64,000 nucleotides of DNA from Puntigrus tetrazona (lineage: Eukaryota > Chordata > Actinopteri > Cypriniformes > Cyprinidae). Made by a program: the position numbers and the translations under genes. Location: NCBI RefSeq assembly GCF_018831695.1, contig NC_056709.1, positions 20,941,612 through 21,005,611 of the forward strand, written 5' to 3'. Below, piece by piece: positions 13,151 through 25,139 of the stretch; the stretch's first letter is position 1; every line of letters starts with the position of its first letter. The notes under the pieces were generated by a model. It saw only the letters and a program-made list of their open reading frames with translations, made no database searches and had not been told where the DNA came from.

Positions 13151-14560
13151 AGAACAGCCTACAGCCACCGCCGTCGTCAGTGTTTCATTTAATTACCCAG
13201 CACTTGACTGCAGCCTAGGTGTGAATGTTCCCAAGCGCACTTCGCAGGTAATGCACACAAGTGAATTGTTTAATTCGTGCCTATCAAGATCATGCAAATT
13301 AGCCATTCTAAATTCATTGTTTACTTCAAGCCAGATTTTAAAAGCCAGATTGTTCATTTAAATTAAAGCTTTTGTGAAGGAACGGTTTGCATTTCCCAAA
13401 GTCTGCATAATGTCGGATAATAGAATTAGCGTGTGCAGCGTAAATCTACTTAAGTCAACTTCGTGGCAAAACGCGTTTTGTATGTCACAGATGCATCGTT
13501 TAGTAATGAAATGTTCACTGTCATCACGTTTTATTTCAAAGTCAAGGCCGTTATATATAATGCACTAGTATGTGTTCTGGATATGTTTTATTACCTAGTT
13601 TTGATGTAGCTGACAAGTGCACAATGCACTTTTCAACAGATGTCAAGACGAACCTGGAATGAGTTTGGGAGTGAAGTATTATTTAAGTTTGATTATGGCT
13701 CCACCTTGTGGTTATACAAATATTCGTAATAGTCGTATGGTACAAATCTCTCCCTCTTTCTCTCTACGTTAAACGTATTTTTATATAATAAATGAAATAA
13801 TAATTAGATAAAAGTTAAACTAATAAAAAATACAAATAAAACAATAATAAAAACAAATACAGAAATATATATAAAAATATTTATTTATTATTACGTTTAT
13901 TTATTTATAGATAAATTTATTTATGTATTTGTTTATTATATTTATCTACAGCTTTGGTCCTGCACTATGTATCGCATTTCTATAAAACACCATCCAGAAT
14001 TTTTGAAGAACTTATATCTATCAAATACTGTTTAAAATAATATAACTAACGTAACTTATTAGTAGTAGTAGTAGAAATTGCGCCGTGATAAAAAAAAAAG
14101 TGTTTTCATATTCAATCACATTTAAAACGCGTTTAATTATATTAAAACATTCATGCTAATGTGTCCATTAATTTTGCGCCGTGTTTTATTTATTTATAGT
14201 AGCCTAGTAGGATTTACATTTCCTACTCATTTTCTAAATTATACTGAAACATGTAAAATGTTTTTGATTGCATCTTTTCCATATGTGGAACATGTGTGAA
14301 CAGCGACTAAATCTGTACTAAATGTTCCCTTCTTTGGTTTACCACAGAAGATAACGAACCATGTTGGTTTGGAAGTACATAAAGGCAAATTGTAATTTCC
14401 TGAGTGAACTAACGTTAAAAAAAAATCTCTTTCCTACACAAATAATTGGTACTGTCAGTTGCTGTGCTCGTTCTGCAGTTTTCAAAATTTGTAACTACGC
14501 CCTTCGACCTCTCTCATTCTACCTTCCTACGCAGCTGAACTGGAATCAGTTTACTCACGG
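13151..14560. other. Intergenic region between divergent snai1 and tp53inp2-like genes
   Basis: AT-rich DNA with T/A-rich tracts near 13780-13960 and a short (TAG)n run near 14060. No coding exon was seen. It separates the minus-strand snai1 promoter from the plus-strand tp53inp2-like promoter, so it may hold elements acting on either gene. Confidence 0.5.
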
Positions 14561-14564
14561 TCAA

Positions 14565-14921
14565 CCAATGAGGTTTAGCGTAACGTTTGTGTTACTAACT
14601 GTTCCCAGGTCTGTTATACGTGAAAAAACGGTTAATATGCCCCGGTAAATCGAGGCTCCACCCTTCTGCTTGTGTACGAATCTTATTGGTCTGGCGCTCT
14701 AATATGGGCGGGGCTACACTATTTGGCTTTTTTGTTTTTATTATCAGCTGTTCGTTGGGATCTATGCTGCGGTGCTATAATTTACGTGGTGCTGCTTCTC
14801 AAAGCAAAAAGTGAAAAAGAAAAGAACGTATATTCTGCACCTCTACCTCGGATTAAACAACCAAAGATTTATTTTTTAACGGTTTAGACGTTGGAAAATC
14901 GGCTGCTCTGTAAAGAAGCAG
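14565..14921 (+). promoter_or_regulatory. Candidate tp53inp2-like promoter and untranslated first exon
   Basis: In order along the plus strand: CCAAT (14565-14569), an inverted CCAAT as ATTGG (14685-14689), a GGGCGGGG GC box (14706-14713) and a TATAA motif (14776-14780). About 145 bp further on, GAAGCAG|GTAGTA at 14921/14922 is a good splice donor. This would make roughly 14805-14921 a noncoding leader exon, spliced toward the coding exon that starts with ATG at 15907. The acceptor is not certain. Confidence 0.45.
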
Positions 14922-15906
14922 GTAGTATGTTTCACTTAAGCCTCTTTTAAACTATTCGAGAAGATGTCTGTATATTCTCAAATTTGTGTTGTTTGTATAT
15001 TTGCATACATAGGAATTTGTATAAATCAATACATGGTAATACTATATTTCTCAATCATAATAGACGCTTATGACGCCGCTTCATTCATTGACTGTGATGT
15101 GATAGTATTCGTCATTTACATTTCTTTCGAAGGACACTTTGTTTATTGTGTATTAGTAGCGTATTTCACAAACGAATAAATCAGTGGCCCTTGTTTTCCT
15201 CGACATGTTTTTTCAAAATGATTGAAGTGTTCGAGGAGAGAGAGACAAAAATAAATAAATACATGAAATGAATGCTGCTAAATGAATCCTGCATAAAAGC
15301 AATTGAAATTAAACAATTTCCAAGTGATACAGATGCTGTGTTTTCAGAGAAAATGTATGTATTGTTTTAATGGCACACCCCCCCCAGCTGGAAAACGACA
15401 GATGGACGCCAACAATGGAGCTGGGGTCCAACAATACACTCCCAAAACTCAGTTCATCCATCTTTGTGGCTATATGTGATAATATCTCCATATATATATG
15501 AGATAATGGCAGTCACGTTTTCAAAATATCTTTAACTAAAGAAAAGCATACGTTTCTACTAAATGTTTTGAAATGTTCGAAAGAGGAAAGCCCATTGTGT
15601 TGTGAAGCTTGTTCTAACACAGTGTTCCTTTTTAATTTAGCTCTACTTTACGGTTGGCATGCCTGTAAATGAAGCATGACAGAAGCCTGGAAGACTGACC
15701 TCAATATGAGATATGAGCCTAATATAGCTTTTAGCCTGGTTTTTATTCAATTCTTGATTAGTGCGGATAATTCAAAATTCACATTTCTCCTCTACCAAAG
15801 GTCTGGTCATAACATCTGTCAGAGTGAAGAATTGTTGTGAGACCCGTGTACCAGCCGGTCGAGCCGATCTTCGGTTATTAAGTACAATCGCACTTCATTT
15901 ATAACA

Positions 15907-16885
15907 ATGTTTCAACGGCTCACAAACCTGTTCTTTGGAAGAGTGAGTGAAACAACTGAGGAACCAAATGTACCAAAACCAGGGTCACCAGAAGTGGATG
16001 AGGAGGGTTGGCTCCTGGTCAATGCAGCTGGTGAGTACAGCATTACAGATGTCTCATATTGATATGAAAATCCTGTGTGTGTGTGTGTGTGTGTATATAT
16101 ATGATATTTATATGACCAATAAGTTCTATTAAGTTCTCATGATGTAATTACAATGTTAATTGAGAGATGTACAAATAATGAAATATTGGGTTAATTTGGG
16201 CTCTGCAAATAATAATTTGCATTAATTTAAAGGGATAGTTAACCCAAAATGTAATTTTGGAGTTTTGTTTTGAACCCCACTTCCACTGTGTGGGCACACC
16301 GTTAAAGTATATATTTTGAACTTGTTTGGCACAAAGTTGCTTTTTAACAAAGATGTTATTGTGTTTATTAAGGTACAGCTTTCCTTGCTATACTACATAA
16401 TTCTTTTCTGTAGATGGAGAGGCATCCCCTGAACCCAATGATGTTCATTTGAAGTTAATAGGAAACCTGTCCAGCACTGAGAAATGTGCTGCCAGCTTGG
16501 TCAGTGAGACAAGGTAAAACCAATACATCTGCTCTGAGATCACTTCATTCCTGCTGTGAGGTAGTAACAACATTGACTGACTTTCAGTACTGGGCAGATT
16601 TAAACAGATGTTTTGTTCTCTTTCTAAAGCATGGTCGAACCAGAAGTCCCTGTTGCCCGAAGCAGTAGTCGAGTATCTCAGCGAGTGGTCTCTCAGGCCG
16701 GGGCTCTGGTCAAAGTGTCGCAGGTGGGCCGGATACAGCGGGCTCAGGCACGGTCCAGCCGCCACAATCTCAGCCGCAACTGCATTCAGAGGCAGAACCA
16801 CATTCGTCAGCGTCTTCCTCAACACTGCTCACGCATACATCGCGTGATCCTCAATCAGCCTAGTCGTCGCAACTTTAGTCACTAA
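15907..16885 (+). CDS. tp53inp2: TP53INP2-like (DOR) autophagy/nuclear co-regulator, short form
   Basis: TP53INP1/2 proteins shuttle between nucleus and autophagosomes, bind LC3/GABARAP and co-activate nuclear receptors (known for the family). Three coding exons (15907-16030, 16414-16513, 16630-16885) with GT-AG introns and consistent phases give 159 aa. The N-terminus MFQRL matches the family exactly. DEEGWLLV places W35 and V38 as an LC3-interacting motif, at the same numbers as W35/I38 of human TP53INP2. The C-terminal basic box has the family pattern, with VGRIQRAQARSSRHNLS and IQRQN. What is missing is the middle, including the conserved EESWFVTPP and IEHPSMSVY blocks, so the protein is well short of the roughly 220-240 aa usual for the family. 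Assignment to INP2 rather than INP1 rests partly on human chromosome 20 synteny. A teleost-specific third paralogue is the alternative. Confidence 0.83.
16232..16262. repeat. Left-end-like remnant of a common cyprinid MITE
   Basis: AAAGGGATAGTTAACCCAAA resembles the terminal sequence of an abundant cyprinid short element. Only the end is recognisable. It lies in the first coding intron of the tp53inp2-like gene. Confidence 0.5.
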
Positions 16886-17095
16886 GATGCAGAAAGAGTC
16901 AACAAAAGAAGCGAAAAACAAACATGCAAGTACCTTGGTTCAAAATAAAAGCTTGATATGAACATGCTTGAACGTTTTTTTAAAAATATATATTTACAGT
17001 GTAGTGTATAATAAATACAGTGGCAGCTAAAATTAAAGCTCGAAAATACAATGTTGGCCATTTGAAAGTACATGTGTACTAGACTGTCATGCAGC

Positions 17096-17101
17096 AATAA
17101 A
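17096..17101 (+). terminator. Poly(A) signal of the tp53inp2-like gene
   Basis: AATAAA in the context GCAGCAATAAAACAAAG, 211 bp after the stop codon, with T-rich sequence about 40 bp downstream. Confidence 0.6.
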
Positions 17102-19281
17102 ACAAAGTGAAGGACTTTTGAATTCTCCTGGGGTTTTTTTTCATTGTAACATAAAGCTGATATGGAAGCTTAATTAAAGCTATGGTTTGATATTTCATGT
17201 GAAAGTAACTTTTTGTGTTTTAATCAAACACAAAGGAAAGGAATGCAGACAGGTTAAATATTATTATTATTATTATTACCATGTAATGCAGTATAAAAGT
17301 CACAAGGGGGAGCCTGGGTTCGTCTAGTGTGGACTAGTCAGAGTAGCCCTTGTCTTACTTTCTGGGTCAAATTGTCCGCCATAGCGTGGAAGAATGTAAA
17401 ATCTATTAGATATGACTGTCTTCTGTTGGTATCAGAGTATTAAATGATAACTGCTTTGTGGGGATTTGCCTATTTTATTTTTTTAACAATACTATGGGCT
17501 GCAGAAGCTGCACAGTTATGTCAGCATTATCCACCTTATTTTGCAACATGTAAATAACACAAAAAAGTGCAGTAAGCCATAAAACCAGTGCATCTCTGAT
17601 TATGATAATTAATAAAAATATAAAAAATGCCAGTTTGCAATATTAAGCAGCATAACTTTTTTTGTAGTGAGATAATTGGAAGAAAATGTTCTCTCTTTTC
17701 TCATGTTTTTCACACGAGTATGCTACTGGTGAATTTAAACTGACCGTCGTTTTTGGGTGAACTATCCTCTTAAGTTCTTTCTTGTTTTCCTCAGTAGATT
17801 TTCAGTTAGAGCATAGAGAATGTTTACAGTCAATCTGCTTTTCTGTTTTGTTTCTTTGTTTCTCATTAGGGACATCATAGCCCTGCAGCAAAAACATTAC
17901 AGATTGCAGGTGCTGTCATGTGAACGGGTCATTTGAGTGTATCCGAGACATAATCAAACATGAAGCTGATGTTGCAACAGTATACACAACTCAGTTAGCC
18001 ATTTGCCATCTATCTGTTAAACCAAATTATCCGTGTCATATCAACAGAATCACATGTTATAATGTTGATTTTGTAGTAATAAATGCGAGTCTTGTTCTAA
18101 TGAGACATGTAAAGGTCATCTACTCCGGTTACGTAAATCTGTTAAAGAATCTCATAGGTGAGATCTGTTCTGAGATCAAGTCTGGTGCACATTTTCATAC
18201 TTAAGACATCACCTGATTTGATGAGCAGCAAGATAAATTTCAACTATGTCATGTGGCATAGTTTTTTTTGTGTGAGTGTTCCCTGCAGTTTTACATGACA
18301 ATGGCAGAAAGTGATCAGATGCAGGTGGAGGTGGAATGCATGATTTGAGTTGTCCCGTGTTTGACTCCTAGTTAACCCATTTCTACGTCAGAGGCAGATT
18401 TCTGCTTAAACATGCTGTAGATTTATTAAAGAAATGCATTTGTTGGTGAAGAGGTAGAACTTAGGTGGAAAAGTGCATGCAATGTTTTACATAACCACAG
18501 TCAGTTAGATAATATTTATGTCATGTTATAATGCTTCTCTTTATACGGGCAGAAGGGTAAGATGGGCCATGCTTCTAGACTTTTTAATATAAATATGGAA
18601 GGATGGATGGAGGCATTCACCTCTATTCCATAACTCCTTGCATAGTAAACTGTAGTTGACATAGCCTTTATAATGACTAATATTTAAGTATTTTACAGTG
18701 AAAAGAGCAAGCCACAAAACAAGTTGATCAAGTTGAAGATTTCAGATTGCCAGACATTTGAGGTCAGGTGCTTTCAACCAAAGTACAGAAAGAAATTGTG
18801 CACCGACATGCACATAAGAAACTAACAGTGCAGACTTACATGTTAAACATCGACTGTATAACGTTTTCTTTCCAGCTCTCTTTAATATCAGTGAACATAT
18901 AGAGGCTGGGTCGCTTTACATGTCCCATAAAGAAAGACTTGACTCCGCAACATTGTCTTTGGCTCAGAGGAAAATGTATTAATAATCAGTTTAGTAGTAT
19001 ATTGGAAGGCTTGTAAATTCTAAATCGTATTGGTCACTAAAATAGTCCTTGAATAGATCAATGCAAATGCATAAAAATAAATAGGAATGGTCAACCAATG
19101 CATATCAATTAGTGTGGCATTTTGTATCACTGATTTCCTAGTTCTTATCTTAGTGTCATGACTTTCTAGAATGTCAACAATGGAATGTCGGAATGACATC
19201 ACGACTGACAAGCAGATAAATAACCGCTGTGCTCATAAGGACGACTGCTGTCCTTGAACACGCAAACACTCATCCTTCAGC
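17102..19281. other. Intergenic region between tp53inp2-like and cyldl
   Basis: No coding exon seen. It contains an ATT trinucleotide run near 17260-17278 and an inverted MITE end near 17745-17775 (TTTTTGGGTGAACTATCCTC), which faces the remnant at 16232. The last few hundred bases before 19282 should contain the cyldl promoter and leader, but I see no clear TATA or GC box. Confidence 0.5.
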
Positions 19282-22200
19282 ATGGAGCTAGACAAGGAGA
19301 GCTACTTTATAGTAGTGAGGAGAAACAAGAAGGGTTTGTCTCGCGGCTCAATTGGGCGCGCGGATGCAGAGACAGAAGCAGGAGATCTCGTAGGAATGGT
19401 TTATGGAGGAGGTGGCAGTGCCAAGAGCAGCGGCACGGTCAAGAAACAGGACACATACCCACTCACACGCCACCAAGCTCAGCTGCTTCTGTTCGTTTCA
19501 CCTGCCAGCAGGCGACTGGAGCTCCTGTGCAACGTCCAGCTCTTCAGTGCAATCTGCGCTCTTTCTCAGGAAGATCTTGTGGTGGTAAAACACAAGAAGG
19601 ACTTTCAACCATGCCTGGTCAAAAATCTCATTCAAATCGGCAAGAAAGACAAACCAGGAGTCTTGCAGATGCTGGGATTTGAGCTGGACTTAGTGGTGAG
19701 AAAAGGCATTCTGCTTTTTCCATTAATTCTTACAGTTTGAAGAATTACGTGCAGTTGACTGAGCAACTTGACAATTTTATTTTCACTTGATTGTAAAATA
19801 ATAATATATAACAATAAAACACATAATATGTTTGTACTGAAATAATTCATATACATTTACATGCATTTTAGTATTAATAATAATATAGTTTATATTTCAA
19901 TTGGTTTCTAATTTCCAGATTTTTGAATATATATAAATATATATGATAAATCTATTCATTTATCAATAAATGAAATCTGTATTAAAATATTTTAATATCA
20001 TACATTACTTATTTTAAAATACATATGAGGATTATTGAAGGAATTTTTTTATTTTTATTTTGCGTATAATTGTTATATAACTGAGAATGTGCAGGTTTGC
20101 TTAAATAGAACTGTTACATAATTTAAACATGCTGCACTTTTGAACTGTGAACAGTGTTGACCTTTTTAATCACGCAAAATATTTTAAATGCAAAGAAAAT
20201 AGATAACGCTGTGAAGAATGCACTTGATCTTTTGACATGCTGATGAATTTTTCACAGGACACTGAGCATGATATTTTGTCAAAGACCAGCGTCCCGCTTC
20301 CCTTCTTCAGTGCAGCTGATATCGTCCAGGTGGCTCCGTCGCACTTAAACACCAGACAACCACTAAGAGACGGCATTGATTTAGGTCAGTTAATTATCTG
20401 TTTAGCCCTTAAAGCATATCTGAATCCCCAAAGATCCTATGACTAGAGACTGCGGAAAAGATTGCTATCTTAAACTGGAAAAACGATTCTGTCAATCTCA
20501 AAGCTGAAACAATTCATAGCATCTAGCATCCTTCATTCCAAAATTAAACGAGGTCAAGTGATGATTTCTTAATATGATTTGCACGTTTTCCCTTTTTAGG
20601 GTTGAAAAGGAAAGCGGTGTCTCGCATCAATTCCATGCCAGCTCTCAACTCACTCAATGCAAAAAAAGGAAGTATCTTATTAAACACAGACATGTCCAAC
20701 TCGATTCAGGCCTGGTCCCATTCTTCTCTGGAGGTGGGGTCTATGGCAGAGGTCATGTCTTTGAACGGACTGACTGTGTATGGAGTGGTCAGATGGATCG
20801 GCGTTCCAGAAGGAAAGAAAAATTGCTGGGCAGGACTTGAGCTAGTGAGCATCAGCATTTTTTTTTCTCTCAGTGTAAAGCGTGTGCTGATTATGTGGTG
20901 TTTTTATGTTAGGAAATGATAAAAATATTCCTCAAATCCTTTTAGGACAATGAGGCGATGACTTGTTCGGATGGGACATTTGGTGCAAAGAGGTATTTTA
21001 CCTGTGAAGGCCACAAAGCCTTGTTTGTGCCGCTGACCAACTGCAAACCAGACAGCAGATTTCAGTTCATCCCGAACGAGATCACGAAACCACTCGAACC
21101 TCCCTCAGGTGAGACCCTTTAGTCCGCTTTGTTATTCGCTAGAAACAATGTTAAAGGCCTAAAGTTGATGATCTTTTTTCTTCTTAGTGACTCTCCTGGA
21201 AGACTTAAATGAAGATGTCCCCCCTGTTGCTGAGCGAGACGTTTTGTCCCATCTGACTGGCAGAATGAGGGGAATCCAAGGTCACTTCAACTCCTGCTAT
21301 CTAGATGCCACTCTCTTTAGGTAAACGTCTCAAGAAATGCACGTTATTTTAATGTTTCGTTCTGTTTCATGCATGTTAATGCATTTTCTTTGTTTTCTCT
21401 GCTTTTACAGTCTCTTCACGTCATCCATAGCTTTCAACAGAGTGTTCAGCAGATCGGCTGATAGCGAGAAAGGCATTTCACATATTTTAAGACGGGACAT
21501 CGTGAACCGTTTACGCAGGTAAAGGCTTTTAATGCATGAAAAAGTTACGTAACTTAAGCTAGTGCACAGCCAGAGCTTGAGTAAACACACTTCATATAGG
21601 TATGTGTGTTTATAGTCATCAGGGTACTCACGGTTCATTTCATATCTGCCTCTCTCTACAGAACAGGCTTTGTTCCAGCGGAGAGTGTGATGAAATTTCG
21701 TAAACAACTGGGCTGCAAATCTTTTGCTACAGAGGAGAAAGGTATTACTTATCCCATAGCGACCATTTACTTGTTGATGTTGAGCTGCAGGTTTGTGGCT
21801 GTGGCTTAGAGCTAATGTTAACCTGATCTCTTTTTTTACTCAAATTTTTACTGCTTTTTCCGTCAGATCCAGAGGAGTTCATCACCTTATTGCTAAAGAA
21901 TGTTTTGCATATGGAGCCATTGCTCAAAATCAGGTTTGTTTCAGTTGCACTGATTATTTTATATAATACAACAAATTAACAAATTACTGGAATGAATTCT
22001 TAAGGACCATGTGACACTAAAGTCTGGAAATTGAGCTTTGCCATCAAATAAATAAATTACAAAAATTCCTATTTTAAATAGTAATAATATGACTATTTTC
22101 GCTGTTTGTTTTACTATATTTATATAAAAAATGCAGCCTTGGTGGACACGAGACTTCTTTAAAAATGTTACAGACCCAAACATTTTTTAACTATGTGCAT

Positions 22201-23445
22201 TTCATGCAAACAAGCTTAGACTGATTATAATAACACATGCATGTGATTTTTTTTTAGGTCATGTGGAGACTTGGCACAGGGTGCCTTTACACATCAGATC
22301 ATTGTGGAGAAAAATCAGGTTCAAGCTGTGCCTTCAGTTCAACAGCTGCTTGAGATGTCCTTTCTGTCAAGCGATCTGAAGTTTGAAGAGGTATGTTCAT
22401 TTCTTATAGTTTACTGTAAATTTGATTTTTTAGATTTGAAATTTTTAATACCTACCTAGTAGATAAATCGCAAAAGATTAACTAAACCTCATGTTGTTTT
22501 AGATTCCATCTTGCCTTATAGTTCAGATGCCACGGTTTGGAAAGAAATTCAAGATGTTCCCTAAAATCATTCCCTCAACAGAGCTGGACATCACAGACAT
22601 CTTGCATTGTTGTGAGTTCAGCAAGCATGCTTCTAAATGAAATCTGCTCCTGATAACATTTGTTTCGCGGATGCAGATATTGGACAGTTTCAGATGCAAT
22701 AACTTTCATGCTTCTCCTGTTTTCTCTGGCAGCACCCCGGGAATGTTTTCTGTGTGGTCGCCTGGCTGAATATGAGTGTGTCCAGTGCCTGATGGACCGC
22801 AAGCTCCAACCAGGCAAAATGAAGCAGTATTGCTCCACCTGCAACACACAGGTAGTGGACTTAATATGAAACTCTTTTTTTAATGCACATTGTATTTCGA
22901 TATTTCACGTTCCGTCTTTTTTTTTTTCATCCGTATGCTTTCCTAAACCTAAATATTTTGACTCTTTCCACAGGTTCACATTCACCCCTCTCGAAAGGGA
23001 CACACTCCTCAAAAACTCACAGTTCCAGATCACCTCCCAGAAGATGCACCTTTACAGAGGCACCAGATGCAACTGTTCGCAGTCCTCTGTATAAACACCA
23101 GCCATTATGTATCTTTTGTCAAATATGGGCCTAATCCACGGTCCTGGATCTTCTTTGACAGCATGGCTGACCGATGTGGTATGTCAAATGTTAAATCTCC
23201 TGCATTTTTACATGTAATGTACATGTTTGAGTAATTTGAACAGGATCGCTGAGGTCTTATTTCTATCATTAGGTGACGATAACAATGGCTACAACGTTCC
23301 CGTGATCAGGTCCTGTCCTGAGGTTGGAGACTTTCTTTCACAGTCTGAAGAGAAGATGTCCACAGCAGATGTGAATCAGAGCAGCGAGATGGTGCGCAGA
23401 CTGCTGTGTGATTCATACATGTGTCTTTATCAGAGAACAGAGTGA
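19282..23445 (+). CDS. cyldl: CYLD-like ubiquitin C-terminal hydrolase
   Basis: CYLD enzymes remove Lys63- and Met1-linked ubiquitin from NF-kB and Wnt pathway components (known). Thirteen exons: 19282-19695, 20258-20384, 20600-20844, 20946-21108, 21188-21320, 21411-21518, 21662-21741, 21867-21933, 22258-22390, 22503-22611, 22733-22851, 22974-23178 and 23273-23445. All have GT-AG introns and consistent phases; total 691 aa. The N-terminus resembles a degraded first CAP-Gly region. A clear CAP-Gly domain spans about 222-300 (YGVVRWIG, AGLEL, DGTFGAKRYFTC). The USP fold has the Cys box GIQGHFNSCYLD with catalytic C353, the His box TSHYVSFVK with H610, and FFDSMADR with D628. The insert around 527-575 keeps the paired cysteines of the CYLD B-box. 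Human CYLD is 956 aa with three CAP-Gly domains. Here the second CAP-Gly and the long linker holding the NEMO and TRAF2 contacts are absent. The active site looks intact. Confidence 0.93.
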
Positions 23446-23960
23446 GCAGAAAAATTAGTGAATTATCTTTGGACTACTTATATCCCTTGTCTCATTACAT
23501 CAGCGGATCTGACACACCGAATTACTGTGTGCTTAGACTTCATGTTCTTTAGCAAACTGTTCTTCTGGGACTTCTAATATAAGTGTATTTATATGCAAAA
23601 GGGCTCCTAGATCAAGCCATTTTTATCAGGTAGAGATATAAATTTATGCACAAGCAACAATGTAATTTATTTTGATAGTTTAGCAGGTTCAGTGTGATTT
23701 TATATTTTATAGTGATTCGTATATTTTATTTGTATTTGTTGTAGGATGTAGTATAAGTTGTAGAGTGCTTATATTGATATTAAAAATTATACCGTACCAG
23801 TGTCGTGATAAATCTTCATTTAAATCACAGTTGATTTCAGGTTTTCTGCTCTTTCACTCTTTTGGTCATGTTTGCGGACTATGTTAGATTGGTGTTTATT
23901 GCTACAGAAAAAAATTATATTAAAAAAGTGTTACTGATGAAGTTGAAAATATTAGGAATT

Positions 23961-23994
23961 AATAAAATGGGGGATTATGAGGTAGAGTAATAAA
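23961..23994 (+). terminator. Candidate cyldl poly(A) signals
   Basis: AATAAA at 23961-23966 and again at 23989-23994, about 520-550 bp beyond the cyldl stop codon. Confidence 0.45.
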
Positions 23995-24160
23995 AGTATT
24001 ACAGTGGGTTTATTACAGTGTATTGTGAGGCCTGGTTGAGGAGAAGTATGGAGTTGCTGCCCTCTAATGGAAACAGCACATCATTGACTCTTCAATAACG
24101 AAGTTTACAAAGACTTTTTGAGGTTTTTTCCTCAATTAATAGTTCTGTTGAATGGGTTCT

Positions 24161-24192
24161 TTATATTATATTATATTATATTATATTATATT
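24161..24192. repeat. (TTATA)n pentanucleotide repeat
   Basis: About six tandem TTATA units, in the 1.7-kb gap between cyldl and top1. The rest of the gap (23995-24890) shows no coding exon. Confidence 0.9.
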
Positions 24193-24899
24193 AATATAGT
24201 TTGTTAAACATAAACCAGGAAATATTTCATTTATATATGTGTGTAGATATGCACATAGTAGTAGGTTTATCTAAATAAAAGTAAATAATTAATAAAATAA
24301 TTTGTAAACAAAGGTCAATGTACAGAGATCAGTACTTTGTTGTTAGGCCCAGTTATTTAGCAGAATCTTATGGCAGTTCCCTGTCATTGACCTTTAAAGT
24401 GCAAACTGCGAATCATATTAAGGTTATACATTTATTATGGCAGTCGTTAAAGACACAAAGATCATACATAGCACATGGTTGCAAAACAATTTCCGTCTTT
24501 GTACATCTGTTGTCTGGACAGAGATAGGCCTGCTGCAGGTTTAAGATAAACATGGTTATTGAGAAGCAAGGATTGTACGTGTTAGTCAGAACGCATGAAA
24601 TACTGTTCAGGATTCAGCTATAACAAAGGCATTGAAAGGAATAGTTCTTTGGCTGATTTTTTTTTAACTGTGCTTGAAAGTCTTCCTCCTAGTGCCTTTT
24701 TGTGTTATTTTATTGTATAAGAAGTAAACAATAGCCAGCCATGTGACAGTAAGTTTGCAGCTAGCAGTTTGTTCATCAAGCCAAGTGTTTAAAAAAATGA
24801 TTATTATAATATTTAACTATTGCTGAAGACGATATTAGCGATCTTCACAACTCTTTTAGCGGGCCTGTCTTCACTGGTACCACGTGGCTTTAACCCCCA

Positions 24900-25139
24900 T
24901 AGTAAATTAGGGGTGACGTCACGGAGCGGAGCTGTGCGGGCACGCGGTGTGGGAGGAGCCAGCGCAGGAAAAAACGCCTTTTTATCCTTTTAAACGCTTC
25001 TGACATGCGCAGTGCTTTGAATTTCGGGCTTGGTCTGTTACACAACTGTGTCTTTCTTCATTCTGCCTACAGCTCCTCGCCGGCATTTTACTTTAACAGG
25101 CATTTAACTGTGTTATTTTAAAAAATAAGACCCATAGAA
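24900..25139 (+). promoter_or_regulatory. top1 promoter with palindromic CRE
   Basis: A perfect cAMP-response/ATF palindrome TGACGTCA lies at 24914-24921, in the GC-richest stretch between cyldl and top1. CATGCGCAG (near 25005) resembles an NRF1 site. The start codon is at 25140. CREB/ATF control is known for mammalian TOP1 promoters, so this looks like a conserved housekeeping promoter. The exact start site is not visible. Confidence 0.6.

Noticed and set aside
15947..16132. 61-codon frame overlapping the first tp53inp2-like exon
   Set aside because: It is in another phase. The frame starting at 15907 gives the family N-terminus MFQRL and ends at a proper donor.
19254..19682. 142-codon frame overlapping the start of cyldl
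   Set aside because: Different phase from the conserved cyldl exon 1, with no family similarity; a shadow frame.
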